From: Pseudomonas asuensis
GTDB lineage: Bacteria; Pseudomonadota; Gammaproteobacteria; Pseudomonadales; Pseudomonadaceae
DNA length: 64,000 bases
Assembly (NCBI RefSeq): GCF_014646755.1
Contig: NZ_BMNW01000007.1
Coordinates: forward strand, 159,202-223,201
Direction: 5' to 3'
In this document: positions 25,387-32,984 of the stretch, one piece after another
How the letters are laid out: each line of letters begins with the position of its first letter
How positions within the stretch are numbered: the stretch's first letter is position 1
Notes under the pieces: model-generated
What the model was told of the DNA's origin: nothing
Database searches by the model: none
What the model saw: only the letters and a program-made list of their open reading frames with translations
Program-made: the position numbers and the translations under genes

Positions 25387-25892
25387 TGGCGTGCTGCAAC
25401 TATTTACTTTCATTGCTCCTGTATTGGTCGCAGAGCTCCAGCGAGCATAGGTGAGCACCTGTGCAGGAGAGTGCTCCAGACATCTGCAAATGCCTAGGGC
25501 ACGAGTGACCACTCACTGCAAGCGTGGCATACCACCAACCTGTGCTATTTCAGCCAATAAAGGGTTGGTGGCCGAAGCAATTGAGAAGGCTACGCAGCGA
25601 CCCTCGATCGTTCACTACCAAAAGCGAAGGGCTTCAGGATTAACGACTCAAGTCTTTTTTATGCTTATGCAATATTTTCGCTGCCCATGCCGATAATAAA
25701 AGATGGCAGCATCGCATTGCTATTCATCGGCCTTTTTTACCTTTTGGAGCGTGAGGGTAGCGTTAATACATACCTGATGTAATGTGATTTTCATCACATT
25801 TACTGTGCTGCATCTGAATACCTGCCATTAATACTTTGGTTAGTTGCGCTTCTCTTGGCTGTGCCTAACTGGATTTTCAAGGTGAGACTGCT
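25387..25892. other. Intergenic stretch with a CRP/Vfr-like site
   Basis: About 500 bases without a supported gene; a short plus-strand open frame at 25451-25696 has no ribosome-binding site and no protein-like composition. The right part holds the CRP-like palindrome listed separately and leads into the GAF gene. Confidence 0.5.
25781..25800. promoter_or_regulatory. CRP/Vfr-type binding site
   Basis: AATGTGAT-TTTC-ATCACATT is a perfect 20-bp palindrome that contains the full TGTGA-N6-TCACA consensus of CRP and its Pseudomonas counterpart Vfr. It lies about 95 bases before the GAF-protein start codon. Confidence 0.65.
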
Positions 25893-26528
25893 ATGCCACT
25901 CTTACGATCCGGCCTCTTAGACACAGCAAGCAGGCCCTCAGAGATAAAAGGTATGAAAATCTCTCCGCTCCACCCGGTTGAAAAAGAACGTCTGGAGACG
26001 CTTCATGCACTTGGCCTGCTCGATAGCCAAAAGGATGAGCGTTTTGAACGGTTTGTTCGACTCGCCAAGGCCTTATGTGATGTACCTATTGCAGCGGTAT
26101 CACTGGTGGATGCGAATCGTCAGTGGTTCCTGGGGTGCGCTGGCCTGGGCGTTAGTGAAACGTCTCGCGAGATTTCTTTTTGTAGCCATACCATCTTGGA
26201 GAAGTCCATTCTTTATATCCCTGATGCCAAAGCCGATTTACGCTTCGCCGATAATCCCTTGGTCACAGGAGACCCCTACATTCGGTTTTATGCAGGTTGC
26301 CCCTTATACATGCCCGGCTACTTGCCCATTGGCACGCTGTGCATCATTGATACGCGTCCCAGAACATTAGAACACGACCAAATGATGCGCTTACGGGATC
26401 TGGCTAACTGTCTCCAGCGTGAAATCATCATGCACAAGCTCATACAAGACATCAGCCTCCTTACCAATAGCCCGGCGTTGGCTGCATTGAGCGAACCGAC
26501 TTACAGCCTGGATGATGCAAAGCGCTAA
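25893..26528 (+). CDS. GAF-domain protein
   Basis: A 211-residue cytoplasmic protein consisting mostly of one GAF domain (about residues 30-175), a small-molecule or redox-sensing fold. Family wording: HPVEKERLETLHALGLLDSQKDERFERFVRLAKALCDVPIAAVSLVDANRQWFLGCAGLG, REISFCSHTILEKS, PDAKADLRFADNPLVTGDPYIRFYAGCPL, and IGTLCIIDTRPR. This subtype usually sits at the N-terminus of diguanylate cyclases or histidine kinases; here it is stand-alone with only a short helical tail, so any output must come from a partner. The ATG at 25893 has AAGGTGAG upstream; a second ATG at 25953 is also possible. The CRP/Vfr-like site upstream suggests cAMP-linked control. Confidence 0.85.
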   Translation: MPLLRSGLLDTASRPSEIKGMKISPLHPVEKERLETLHALGLLDSQKDERFERFVRLAKALCDVPIAAVSLVDANRQWFLGCAGLGVSETSREISFCSHTILEKSILYIPDAKADLRFADNPLVTGDPYIRFYAGCPLYMPGYLPIGTLCIIDTRPRTLEHDQMMRLRDLANCLQREIIMHKLIQDISLLTNSPALAALSEPTYSLDDAKR

Positions 26529-26633
26529 CCGCATGTTTGGCCAGCTTTAGTGCATGTTTAATGCGGTAGTGCAATCACTATACCGCTCGGGCAACTGAAA
26601 GCGCAGGCTGTAGCAGTCACTCTGGCAGGTCCT

Positions 26634-26909
26634 GTGCGGGAAGATCCAGACCAGCACGTATGGTCTGCCAGAGAGGCGCTATTCGTTTGGCATTATCCTG
26701 AACCTGTTTTATTAACCTCAGCGATGATGCGCATGCTCGTGAAGCAGGCCTTGCGCGAGTTGAAACTTCGCTATTGGAAAGGTTATGGATATGCCAAGTC
26801 TCAAACCCTGCTGGTAGGTTTTGAGCAGCTTGGTTGGCTACCTAATGGATCTCTTTCAGTCCGAGCAGCCAGCCAGCTTCGACTGCAGATTCAGATGCAG
26901 GATACTTAG
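26634..26909 (+). CDS. Small hypothetical protein
   Basis: A 91-residue open frame beginning with GTG. The sequence (SAREALFVWHYPEPVLLTSAMMRMLVKQALRELKLRYW, then GYAKSQTLLVGFEQLGWLPNG) is protein-like, with an amphipathic helical character and no membrane span or signal peptide. I do not recognise the family with certainty. The ribosome-binding site is poor (GGCAGGTCCT). The gene follows the GAF gene by about 100 bases on the same strand. Composition supports coding, but the start is uncertain. Confidence 0.45.
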   Translation: MREDPDQHVWSAREALFVWHYPEPVLLTSAMMRMLVKQALRELKLRYWKGYGYAKSQTLLVGFEQLGWLPNGSLSVRAASQLRLQIQMQDT

Positions 26910-27303
26910 GCCGCGCGATACGGTCGAACTCGGCTGGGCTGCGCGCGCTAACAGGCACTATATAACAGTCTCAACTGTGAACCATCTGTAGTTGAAAGAT
27001 GAAGGATATAGAAGTGGCCAGCTTTGATTAGGGGCGGGTGCTAAAGACGTCCTGTTGAATTGCTAACTATCGACAAAAGCAGGAGGTATCGTAAGAGACT
27101 CAAGGTTCCTCTATAGAGGCACTCAGACCGCTATTACTCAGAGTATAAACCTTCTGCCAATAGCAACCTTTCTGATTCTACGCGCCATTATTAATGTTGT
27201 ATTGGTTCTGTATGCCGGTGTCCCCTCCCTGGGAAACCTAATATCCTGTTAGCGGCTCTCACTGCTGTAGAGAACAAAGCGTCTGCCAAACTGTACACGG
27301 CGG
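26910..27303. other. Intergenic stretch without a recognisable feature
   Basis: About 390 bases between two small genes. Frames are closed on both strands and I see no repeats, RNA structure or terminator worth naming. Confidence 0.5.
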
Positions 27304-27489
27304 TCAGGCGGCGTAGGCTTCTGCTTTAGCCAGGATCCGGCTGATTTCATAACGATTGTCCAGAGTCAGGTGATCCGTCAGCCGATGCAATTGCCTGACA
27401 ATCATTTGTTGACTGTTGTCATCATTGGCTGCCCGCAGCTCTTTCATTAATGAACGGATAATTTGTGCAGTCAGTTCAAGGTCGCTCAT
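27304..27489 (-). CDS. Small hypothetical helical protein
   Basis: A 61-residue soluble protein, MSDLELTAQIIRSLMKELRAANDDNS through IVRQLHRLTDHLTLDNRYEISRILAKAEAYAA. It is predicted to be almost fully alpha-helical, with no cysteines or membrane segment. GAGGGA five bases before the ATG gives a good start signal. No family name can be given and the neighbours do not suggest a role. Confidence 0.65.
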   Translation of the reverse strand: MSDLELTAQIIRSLMKELRAANDDNSQQMIVRQLHRLTDHLTLDNRYEISRILAKAEAYAA

Positions 27490-27694
27490 GGGCTTCCCTC
27501 ATGAAGGCTATAAATGGGATAGTTCGTAAGCCGGCTTACTTACTCTGTCTATCGCAACCTCCAAACAGTTCTCGCCTACCCGATGAGCGAGCCCTTTGCC
27601 GATAACTGGCGGGCCCAACCCCGGCGTATTTGTTGGTCGGTCGGCTTCGGGTGCAGCTTCTCACTCCCTGCGACTGCTTTGGTCGTCCGAACCC

Positions 27695-28579
27695 TTAAGA
27701 TCTAGCCGCTTGCGTAAGGCGCTCCAGCAGCCAGGCCGCGGCTGGACCGAGCGGCTGCTTGCGAGACCACACAACATCCACCGATACCTGCCTGGGCCAG
27801 CCATTCATGGCTAGCTCATGCAACCGGCCTTGTGCGTGGGATTCAACCAGCCCTTTGGGCAACGCTGCCCATCCAAAGCCCAACGCCGCCATCTCCAGTA
27901 ACAGAAGATAGTCTGGAGTAGACCAGCAGCGTGTACTGTGCACTGGCAGGGTTGCATCATCCAGATCACTGCTGACAAGACTGCTCAGACGCAGCATGCG
28001 GTAGTGGGCGAGGTCTTGGGGTTCAATAACAGCCTTCTGGCTTAGGGCATGACCTGCGCAGACAAAAAGACCAAAGGAGGAATAGTAGGGTAACCGGGAG
28101 TGGGCGATATCTGGTCCGTACTCTGGCTGGGCGGCCAGTAGACCCAGGTTGGCGCGGCCCTGATTGACCAAGTCCAGTACATCAGCTTGCTCAGCAAAGA
28201 AGCATTCAAACTCCAAGTCAGGGTAGCGCTGATCCAATTCGTGGAGACGTGCTTCATACTGGCTCTGCTGGTAGGTGTCGGACAGTACCAGCGTCAGCTT
28301 GGCTTCCTGTCCACGGCCCAAGGTAGCGGCATGGCGTTTCAGGCGATCAATCGCCGATAGTGTTTCAAGGGCATACCCCAACAAGCTTCGTCCTGGCTCC
28401 GTCAATGTCAGATGACGTGCGCCACGGACAAACAGCTCAACATCCAATTCGATTTCAATGCGGGCTATGATTTCGCTGATAGTTGACTGACTCTTACCAA
28501 GCCCTCTTGCTGCTGCGCTAAACGAACCGCTTGAAGCGGCATGAACAAACGATTCCAGTGCTTCAATTGAAAGGTTCAT
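27695..28579 (-). CDS. LysR-family regulator, divergent from PACE efflux gene
   Basis: A 294-residue LysR-type activator. The N-terminal winged helix-turn-helix is standard: NLSIEALESFVHAASSGSFSAAARGLGKSQSTISEIIARIEIELDVELFVRGARHLTLTEPGRSLL at residues 2-67. The remainder is the two-lobed inducer-binding domain. It is transcribed divergently from a PACE-family efflux gene only 87 bases away, the same arrangement as aceR/aceI in Acinetobacter, so it most likely activates the pump in response to a cationic or amine compound. Nested inverted repeats in the intergenic space are candidate binding sites. Confidence 0.88.
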   Translation of the reverse strand: MNLSIEALESFVHAASSGSFSAAARGLGKSQSTISEIIARIEIELDVELFVRGARHLTLTEPGRSLLGYALETLSAIDRLKRHAATLGRGQEAKLTLVLSDTYQQSQYEARLHELDQRYPDLEFECFFAEQADVLDLVNQGRANLGLLAAQPEYGPDIAHSRLPYYSSFGLFVCAGHALSQKAVIEPQDLAHYRMLRLSSLVSSDLDDATLPVHSTRCWSTPDYLLLLEMAALGFGWAALPKGLVESHAQGRLHELAMNGWPRQVSVDVVWSRKQPLGPAAAWLLERLTQAARS

Positions 28580-28603
28580 ATCGGTTTAGGCGATACCAGG
28601 TAA

Positions 28604-28655
28604 TTAGTAGTTATTGTCTCCGCCGATGATAATAAGTTATCTAATGGGCTACTAA
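28604..28655. promoter_or_regulatory. Nested inverted repeats between LysR and PACE genes
   Basis: TTAGTAG (28604-28610) pairs with CTACTAA (28649-28655), and TTATT (28611-28615) with AATAA (28631-28635). Such spaced dyads between a LysR gene and its divergent target are typical recognition and activation sites. Confidence 0.4.
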
Positions 28656-28666
28656 GCGAATTTACA

Positions 28667-29131
28667 ATGTCTTCTACTTCATCAACTGATCGTGGTTTTT
28701 GGGAGCGGGCAGGTCATGCGCTTGCCTTTGAATTAATAGCTTTGGGTATTTGTGCGCCTGTTGTGGCATGGGCGATGGACAAACCCATGGGGCAGATCGG
28801 CGTATTGACGCTTATGTTTTCGACCATAGCCATGCTGTGGAATATGATTTTTAATTTCCTGTTTGACCATGCGCAGAAACGCCTGGGCTTCGAGCGCGGT
28901 TTAGGTGTGCGCCTGCTCCATGGCTGCTTGTTCGAGGCTGGCCTGGTGGTCTTGCTGGTACCTTTGGCCGCCTGGTGGCTTTCAATCAGCCTACTCCAAG
29001 CGCTAGTGCTCGATATCGGACTGATCCTGTTTTTCCTACCTTATTCGGTGTGCTTCAATTGGGTATACGACACGCTTCGGGCACGTTATGTACGCCGTCA
29101 GAGTATTTCAGTGGCATATGAAAAGCGGTAA
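28667..29131 (+). CDS. PACE-family multidrug/biocide efflux protein
   Basis: A 154-residue inner-membrane exporter of the proteobacterial antimicrobial compound efflux family, made of two tandem two-helix BTP domains. The first repeat begins RGFWERAGHALAFELIALGICAPVVAW and the second GFERGLGVRLLHGCLFEAGLVVLLVPLAAWWL, and each has the conserved Glu in the first helix (FELIAL, FEAGLV) that corresponds to the functional Glu15 region of AceI. NMIFNFLFDHAQ and CFNWVYDTLR are the family's matching second-helix signatures. Known members export chlorhexidine, acriflavine or polyamines such as cadaverine. Regulation by the divergent LysR gene is expected. Confidence 0.9.
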   Translation: MSSTSSTDRGFWERAGHALAFELIALGICAPVVAWAMDKPMGQIGVLTLMFSTIAMLWNMIFNFLFDHAQKRLGFERGLGVRLLHGCLFEAGLVVLLVPLAAWWLSISLLQALVLDIGLILFFLPYSVCFNWVYDTLRARYVRRQSISVAYEKR

Positions 29132-29153
29132 AGCGTCTTAAAGCCGAAAAGGC

Positions 29154-29184
29154 GCGTCGGCCGGTCAGGGCCGACGCTTCTTTT
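29154..29184. terminator. Terminator between PACE gene and yghU
   Basis: Perfect 9-bp GC stem GCGTCGGCC / GGCCGACGC with a 6-nt loop, followed by TTCTTTT, between convergent genes. Confidence 0.8.
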
Positions 29185-29186
29185 GA

Positions 29187-30026
29187 TCAATCTAGATCCG
29201 TTGCATCATGCCGCTCGGGCACTTGATCTTTTTCCTCTCCCCAGGTGCGATTGACCTTGCGCCCACGAATCACTGCCGGGCGCTTCGCAACTTCAGCAGC
29301 CCAGCGCTGCACATGGGTATAGTCCTGTACCGACAAGAACTCGGCTGCATTGTAGAGCCCACCCTGGACTAGAACGCCATACCAGGGCCAGATAGCCATG
29401 TCAGCGATGGTGTAATCGTCACCTGCAATATAGCGCTGTTCGGCCAACTGGCGGTCCAACACATCAAGCTGACGCTTGGCCTCCATGGCGTAACGGTTGA
29501 TAGGGTATTCAAGCTTTTCCGGGGCATACGCATAGAAGTGGCCGAAGCCGCCACCCACGAAGGGTGCTGAGCCCATTTGCCAGAACAGCCAGTTAAGGGT
29601 TTCGGTTCGTGCCAGTGTATCGGTAGGCAAAAACGCGCCGAACTTTTCCGCCAGATAGACCAGGATAGAACCGGACTCGAAAACACGTATGGGCTTTTCG
29701 CCGCTGTGGTCGGCCAGGGCTGGAATCTTGGAGTTAGGATTAATCTCGACGAACCCGCTGGAGAACTGTTCACCTTCACCAATTTTAATCAGCCAGGCAT
29801 CGTATTCAGCGCCGGTATGACCTATGGCGAGCAGCTCCTCCAGCATGATGGTAACTTTTACACCATTGGGTGTGCCCAGGGAGTATAGCTGCAACGGATG
29901 TTTGCCAACCGGTAGGGCCTTGTCATGCGTAGCCCCGGCAACTGGACGGTTAATATTGGCAAAGGTGCCACCGGAGGCGGCGGTGGGTTTCCAGACCTTG
30001 GGGGGAGTATAAGAGATGTCACTCAT
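29187..30026 (-). CDS. yghU: Glutathione-dependent disulfide-bond oxidoreductase (YghU-type GST)
   Basis: A 279-residue glutathione S-transferase-like protein of the nu class (YghU/YfcG group), which reduces disulfides with glutathione. The chain begins MSDISYTPPKVWKPTAASGGTFANINRPVAGATHDKALPVGKHPLQLYSLGTPNGVKVTIMLEE, the YghU signature, with the thioredoxin-fold GSH site (TPNGVK, SKIPAL, FESGSILVYLAEKFG) and the helical C-terminal domain (AIWPWYG). The ATG at 30026 with AAGGAAA upstream is chosen; the longer upstream frame has no family match. No neighbour suggests an operon. Confidence 0.9.
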   Translation of the reverse strand: MSDISYTPPKVWKPTAASGGTFANINRPVAGATHDKALPVGKHPLQLYSLGTPNGVKVTIMLEELLAIGHTGAEYDAWLIKIGEGEQFSSGFVEINPNSKIPALADHSGEKPIRVFESGSILVYLAEKFGAFLPTDTLARTETLNWLFWQMGSAPFVGGGFGHFYAYAPEKLEYPINRYAMEAKRQLDVLDRQLAEQRYIAGDDYTIADMAIWPWYGVLVQGGLYNAAEFLSVQDYTHVQRWAAEVAKRPAVIRGRKVNRTWGEEKDQVPERHDATDLD

Positions 30027-30306
30027 GGGGGTTTCCTTAGCCGAGTTAATAAAGTGAGGTGAGCAAGCATGACGGTATCGTCTGGCTTGGTGGCGTGTCA
30101 CTCGCTGTTCTGGTCCCAGCGCTAATTAAAATGGTTTGGCCCCGAATCGCCAACGTTCCAAGGCTCATCGGTAACAGACGTGTACTGATCCTCAATAATT
30201 AAAACACATGGCTCAATTGGCCAATACGCTCTGGCTGAGTGTGTTTGCTTTACTCAGTCGTCATATAACATGGCAATGGAAAAAAGCTTTATCAAGGACT
30301 CGTTGT

Positions 30307-30564
30307 CTACCGTCCAAGACATAAAAATTGCTTAAACAGCCAGTCTAACTCCGGCTTGAATAAAGCCTGTTTTGAAGGGGCAGGGCGGGCGAGTTTATCT
30401 CCTTTAGATGCGCATTGTTCATAGATGTTAGCAACGATGCTTTGCTCCTCAGAGAATGAGTCAGGCTCTAAAACCTGGATGACTAAGGCTCCAGTTGAAG
30501 GGGCTGGGTAAGCCTTGATCGTTCTGTTTACACGGTTGAGCATCTTAACGTATGCCGAGCCCAT
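30307..30564 (-). CDS. Small hypothetical protein
   Basis: An open frame of about 85 residues from ATG 30564 (MGSAYVKMLNRVNRTIKAYPAP...). Composition is protein-like: ALVIQVLEPDSFSEEQSIVANIYEQCASKGDK and a C-terminal LDWLFKQFLCLGR. There is no signal peptide, family match or strong ribosome-binding site. An upstream in-frame TTG at 30588 would add eight residues. I cannot assign a function. Confidence 0.35.
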   Translation of the reverse strand: MGSAYVKMLNRVNRTIKAYPAPSTGALVIQVLEPDSFSEEQSIVANIYEQCASKGDKLARPAPSKQALFKPELDWLFKQFLCLGR

Positions 30565-30928
30565 TAAGCTAACTTCACAGCGAAACAATAATTAAACAGT
30601 TGGCCTATACAATGCTAGGCATAAGGTTTTCTTAACTAGAAATCAAGTTTTTTAAGTGACGTTTGCCGATGCTCCTTAGGAGCTTATATGTAAAGATATA
30701 AGCTACATATTGAGCTGTAGACTGTATGGTTTATTAATATGGCGAAAATTTATTAAAGGTAAATATTGTACTTATGTGTTAATGAGTCGAGCCTTGGCCA
30801 TGGCTACTTAATGTTTATACAGACTATTCAGGGCAGCCGTACAGGCGTTGACAATACAACAGGCTTGCCTACTCTTGAAGAAACAGTGCCTAAATGACAC
30901 TTCTTTATGGTTTTACAAAGGGGAGACG

Positions 30929-31807
30929 ATGAGATTCTTCAATATAAGGTTCTTACGGGCACTTTTCCTACTGTTTAGCGTTGTTATTTCACCTTTGATC
31001 CAAGCAGACCCACCCGGTAAAAGTCCTAAACGAGGCATTGCGTATGATCTAACTTCTGGGCGAGATATGAGTGCGTTATCTGCCGGGGTAGGCTGGTGGT
31101 ACAACTGGAGTCCTCGTCCCAACGATGCCATCAGTGCTTACAATTATGCGGGTGTATATGGAATGGATTTCATCCCAATGGTTTGGAATGACAATTTCAA
31201 TGATGGGGAAGTGCAGGCGTATTTGGCAAATCATCCCAATATCCGTTATTTGCTAGTGATCAACGAACCAAATCTGATTGATCAGGCGAATCTAACACCT
31301 CAAGCCGCTGCCGCATTATGGCCTCGCCTGGAAGCTATCTCACGCAATACAGGCGTTAAGCTGGTTGGGCCTGCTATGAATTGGGGCACCCTCTCAGGGT
31401 ATTCAGACCCAGTAGCATGGCTAGATGCTTTTTTTGCTGCCTATAGCTCGGCTCACGCGGGGCGAGATCCGCAGATAGATTACCTGGCGTTTCACTGGTA
31501 TGACTATGGACTATCAGGAATGCTCGACCGCCTTGCGCGCTATGGTCGGCCGTTTTGGGTTACTGAGTTCGCTAATTGGCATTCGCTACCTGATGGAGGC
31601 CAAATCGACTCCGTGGAAAAGCAAAAACAGCAAATGACGGACATGGTCGCAACACTTGAGGCCCGCGCTGACGTATTCCGATATGCCTGGTTTTCTGGCC
31701 GAGTAAATGATGATGTGCATCACTCAAGCTTATTGGCTGCTGATGGAACATTGACTGAACTGGGTTGGCACTATATATCGCTCCCATTCAATGGAGCCAC
31801 GCAATAG
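30929..31807 (+). CDS. Secreted GH128-like endo-beta-1,3-glucanase
   Basis: Exported glycoside hydrolase with an Asl1/GH128-type TIM barrel, 292 residues from the ATG at 30929, preceded by AAAGGGGAG. Residues 1-26 form a signal peptide ending in QA. The catalytic pair is visible as Glu113 in LVINEPNL (acid/base) and Glu213 in WVTEFANW (nucleophile), with the supporting VGWWYNWSP, FIPMVW and FHWYDYG motifs that line the active site in this family. Family members cut beta-1,3-glucans of fungal or plant walls. The gene stands alone in an A+T-rich surrounding, which may mean it arrived by transfer. Confidence 0.85.
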   Translation: MRFFNIRFLRALFLLFSVVISPLIQADPPGKSPKRGIAYDLTSGRDMSALSAGVGWWYNWSPRPNDAISAYNYAGVYGMDFIPMVWNDNFNDGEVQAYLANHPNIRYLLVINEPNLIDQANLTPQAAAALWPRLEAISRNTGVKLVGPAMNWGTLSGYSDPVAWLDAFFAAYSSAHAGRDPQIDYLAFHWYDYGLSGMLDRLARYGRPFWVTEFANWHSLPDGGQIDSVEKQKQQMTDMVATLEARADVFRYAWFSGRVNDDVHHSSLLAADGTLTELGWHYISLPFNGATQ

Positions 31808-32361
31808 TATTGGTTTTAATAGAGCAGTACTTAGTGTGTTTCCTAAAAAAGCGGATGCTTATATTTTTTAAGCTGATAAGTAATAGTGTGTTAGTTATAA
31901 ATCTGCGTTTTAGAGGGCTGTTGGAAGGATATTGATTAGGAGTTTATGGTAGAAGCCGAAGGTGGTAGGGTAGAAATGGCTATCTGTACTTCAATCATCA
32001 CATGTATACGAGCATAATTTGATTGAGAGAGAAGAGCGTGACGTTGGTGTCAGACTATTTACCTTGCCGTATAGCCTAAAAATATTATAGGTTTGGCATT
32101 GGCAATAATTGAGTAAATCCAAAAGACTGGCCATATTCTTTAATGAATCTTGATAAAGAAAAATTGCTTTTACTTTAATTAAGGCTAGCTGAGTGTATCT
32201 TCTATCGTGAAGTGATGACTTAACAGCGTGTCAGTCACTGGCAGTTCTTTATTATAGAAATCAACTATTTCCCGAGGTGATAGAAGGTATCTCAGCAAAC
32301 AATTTTCTGAATACCAAGTGGCCTCTTACCATGCTGCTCATACCAACCTGAGCAACCAGCC
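31808..32361. other. A+T-rich intergenic stretch
   Basis: About 550 bases, markedly richer in A+T than the flanking genes. No frame of note on either strand and no clear repeat. It contains the promoter region of the small lipoprotein gene. Confidence 0.45.
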
Positions 32362-32733
32362 ATGTCTCTTCCTCATATCCTTAATCAAGCCAGAACAGGT
32401 GCGTTAATATTCGCCTTGATCATGTTAACGGGCTGTGCCACTTCCCAAACGGCTTATCTTCAAGATGGAACGTCTGGGTACTCCGTCGAATGTAATGGCC
32501 TGCTAGGACAGTGGTCGTCTTGTCACGCAGAGGCAGCAGCCTTATGCGGAGATGATAGCTACCGCGTTATCAGCCGTAACCGTCTTGACGGGCTCACTGA
32601 GGAGCAGGCAGAGATACTCTCATCACGCGAGTCTTATCGTGAGCGTAGTATGCTTGTGCAATGCAGCAGTCATCAGACTTCCTGGCGTATAGGCATGATG
32701 ACGCGTAAATCATTTACAGCAAGCTCCTCTTGA
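32362..32733 (+). CDS. Small lipoprotein of unknown function
   Basis: A 123-residue lipoprotein. The signal peptide ends in LTGC, making Cys25 the lipid attachment site; the next residues ATSQTAYLQDG lack Asp at +2, favouring the outer membrane. The mature part has several cysteines (YSVECNGLLGQWSSCHAEAAALCG and LVQCSSHQ) likely to form disulfides, a pattern common in small Pseudomonas lipoproteins with GYSVECNG and C-x-A-A--LCG spacing. No enzyme motif is visible. It is monocistronic. Confidence 0.8.
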   Translation: MSLPHILNQARTGALIFALIMLTGCATSQTAYLQDGTSGYSVECNGLLGQWSSCHAEAAALCGDDSYRVISRNRLDGLTEEQAEILSSRESYRERSMLVQCSSHQTSWRIGMMTRKSFTASSS

Positions 32734-32984
32734 TACCTCTTTAGTGTTTGAGATAGATTGTTGTTGCCATTAAAGACAACTATTAATACAGCAAAACAGT
32801 GAGCTTTCCTTATGCTTAGGGCTGATTTTGTTATTCGGGAAAATGACTTTGGCTTGACTAATGGAAGGCGCTTTCTTCGTTATTCATGAGGCCTGCTGCA
32901 AGTAGCCTGAGCAGCCGGGCCGAATGGTTTCCAGGAGATAGCGCCGAGACCGCTCAGGAGAGTGATTAAAAGATTTTCAGCCAC

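Noticed and set aside
25451-25696. An 81-residue plus-strand frame
   Set aside because: No start signal and no protein-like pattern; part of the non-coding gap before the GAF gene.
29174-29181. TTGATCAA as an operator
   Set aside because: An 8-base palindrome inside a convergent terminator region is easily chance.
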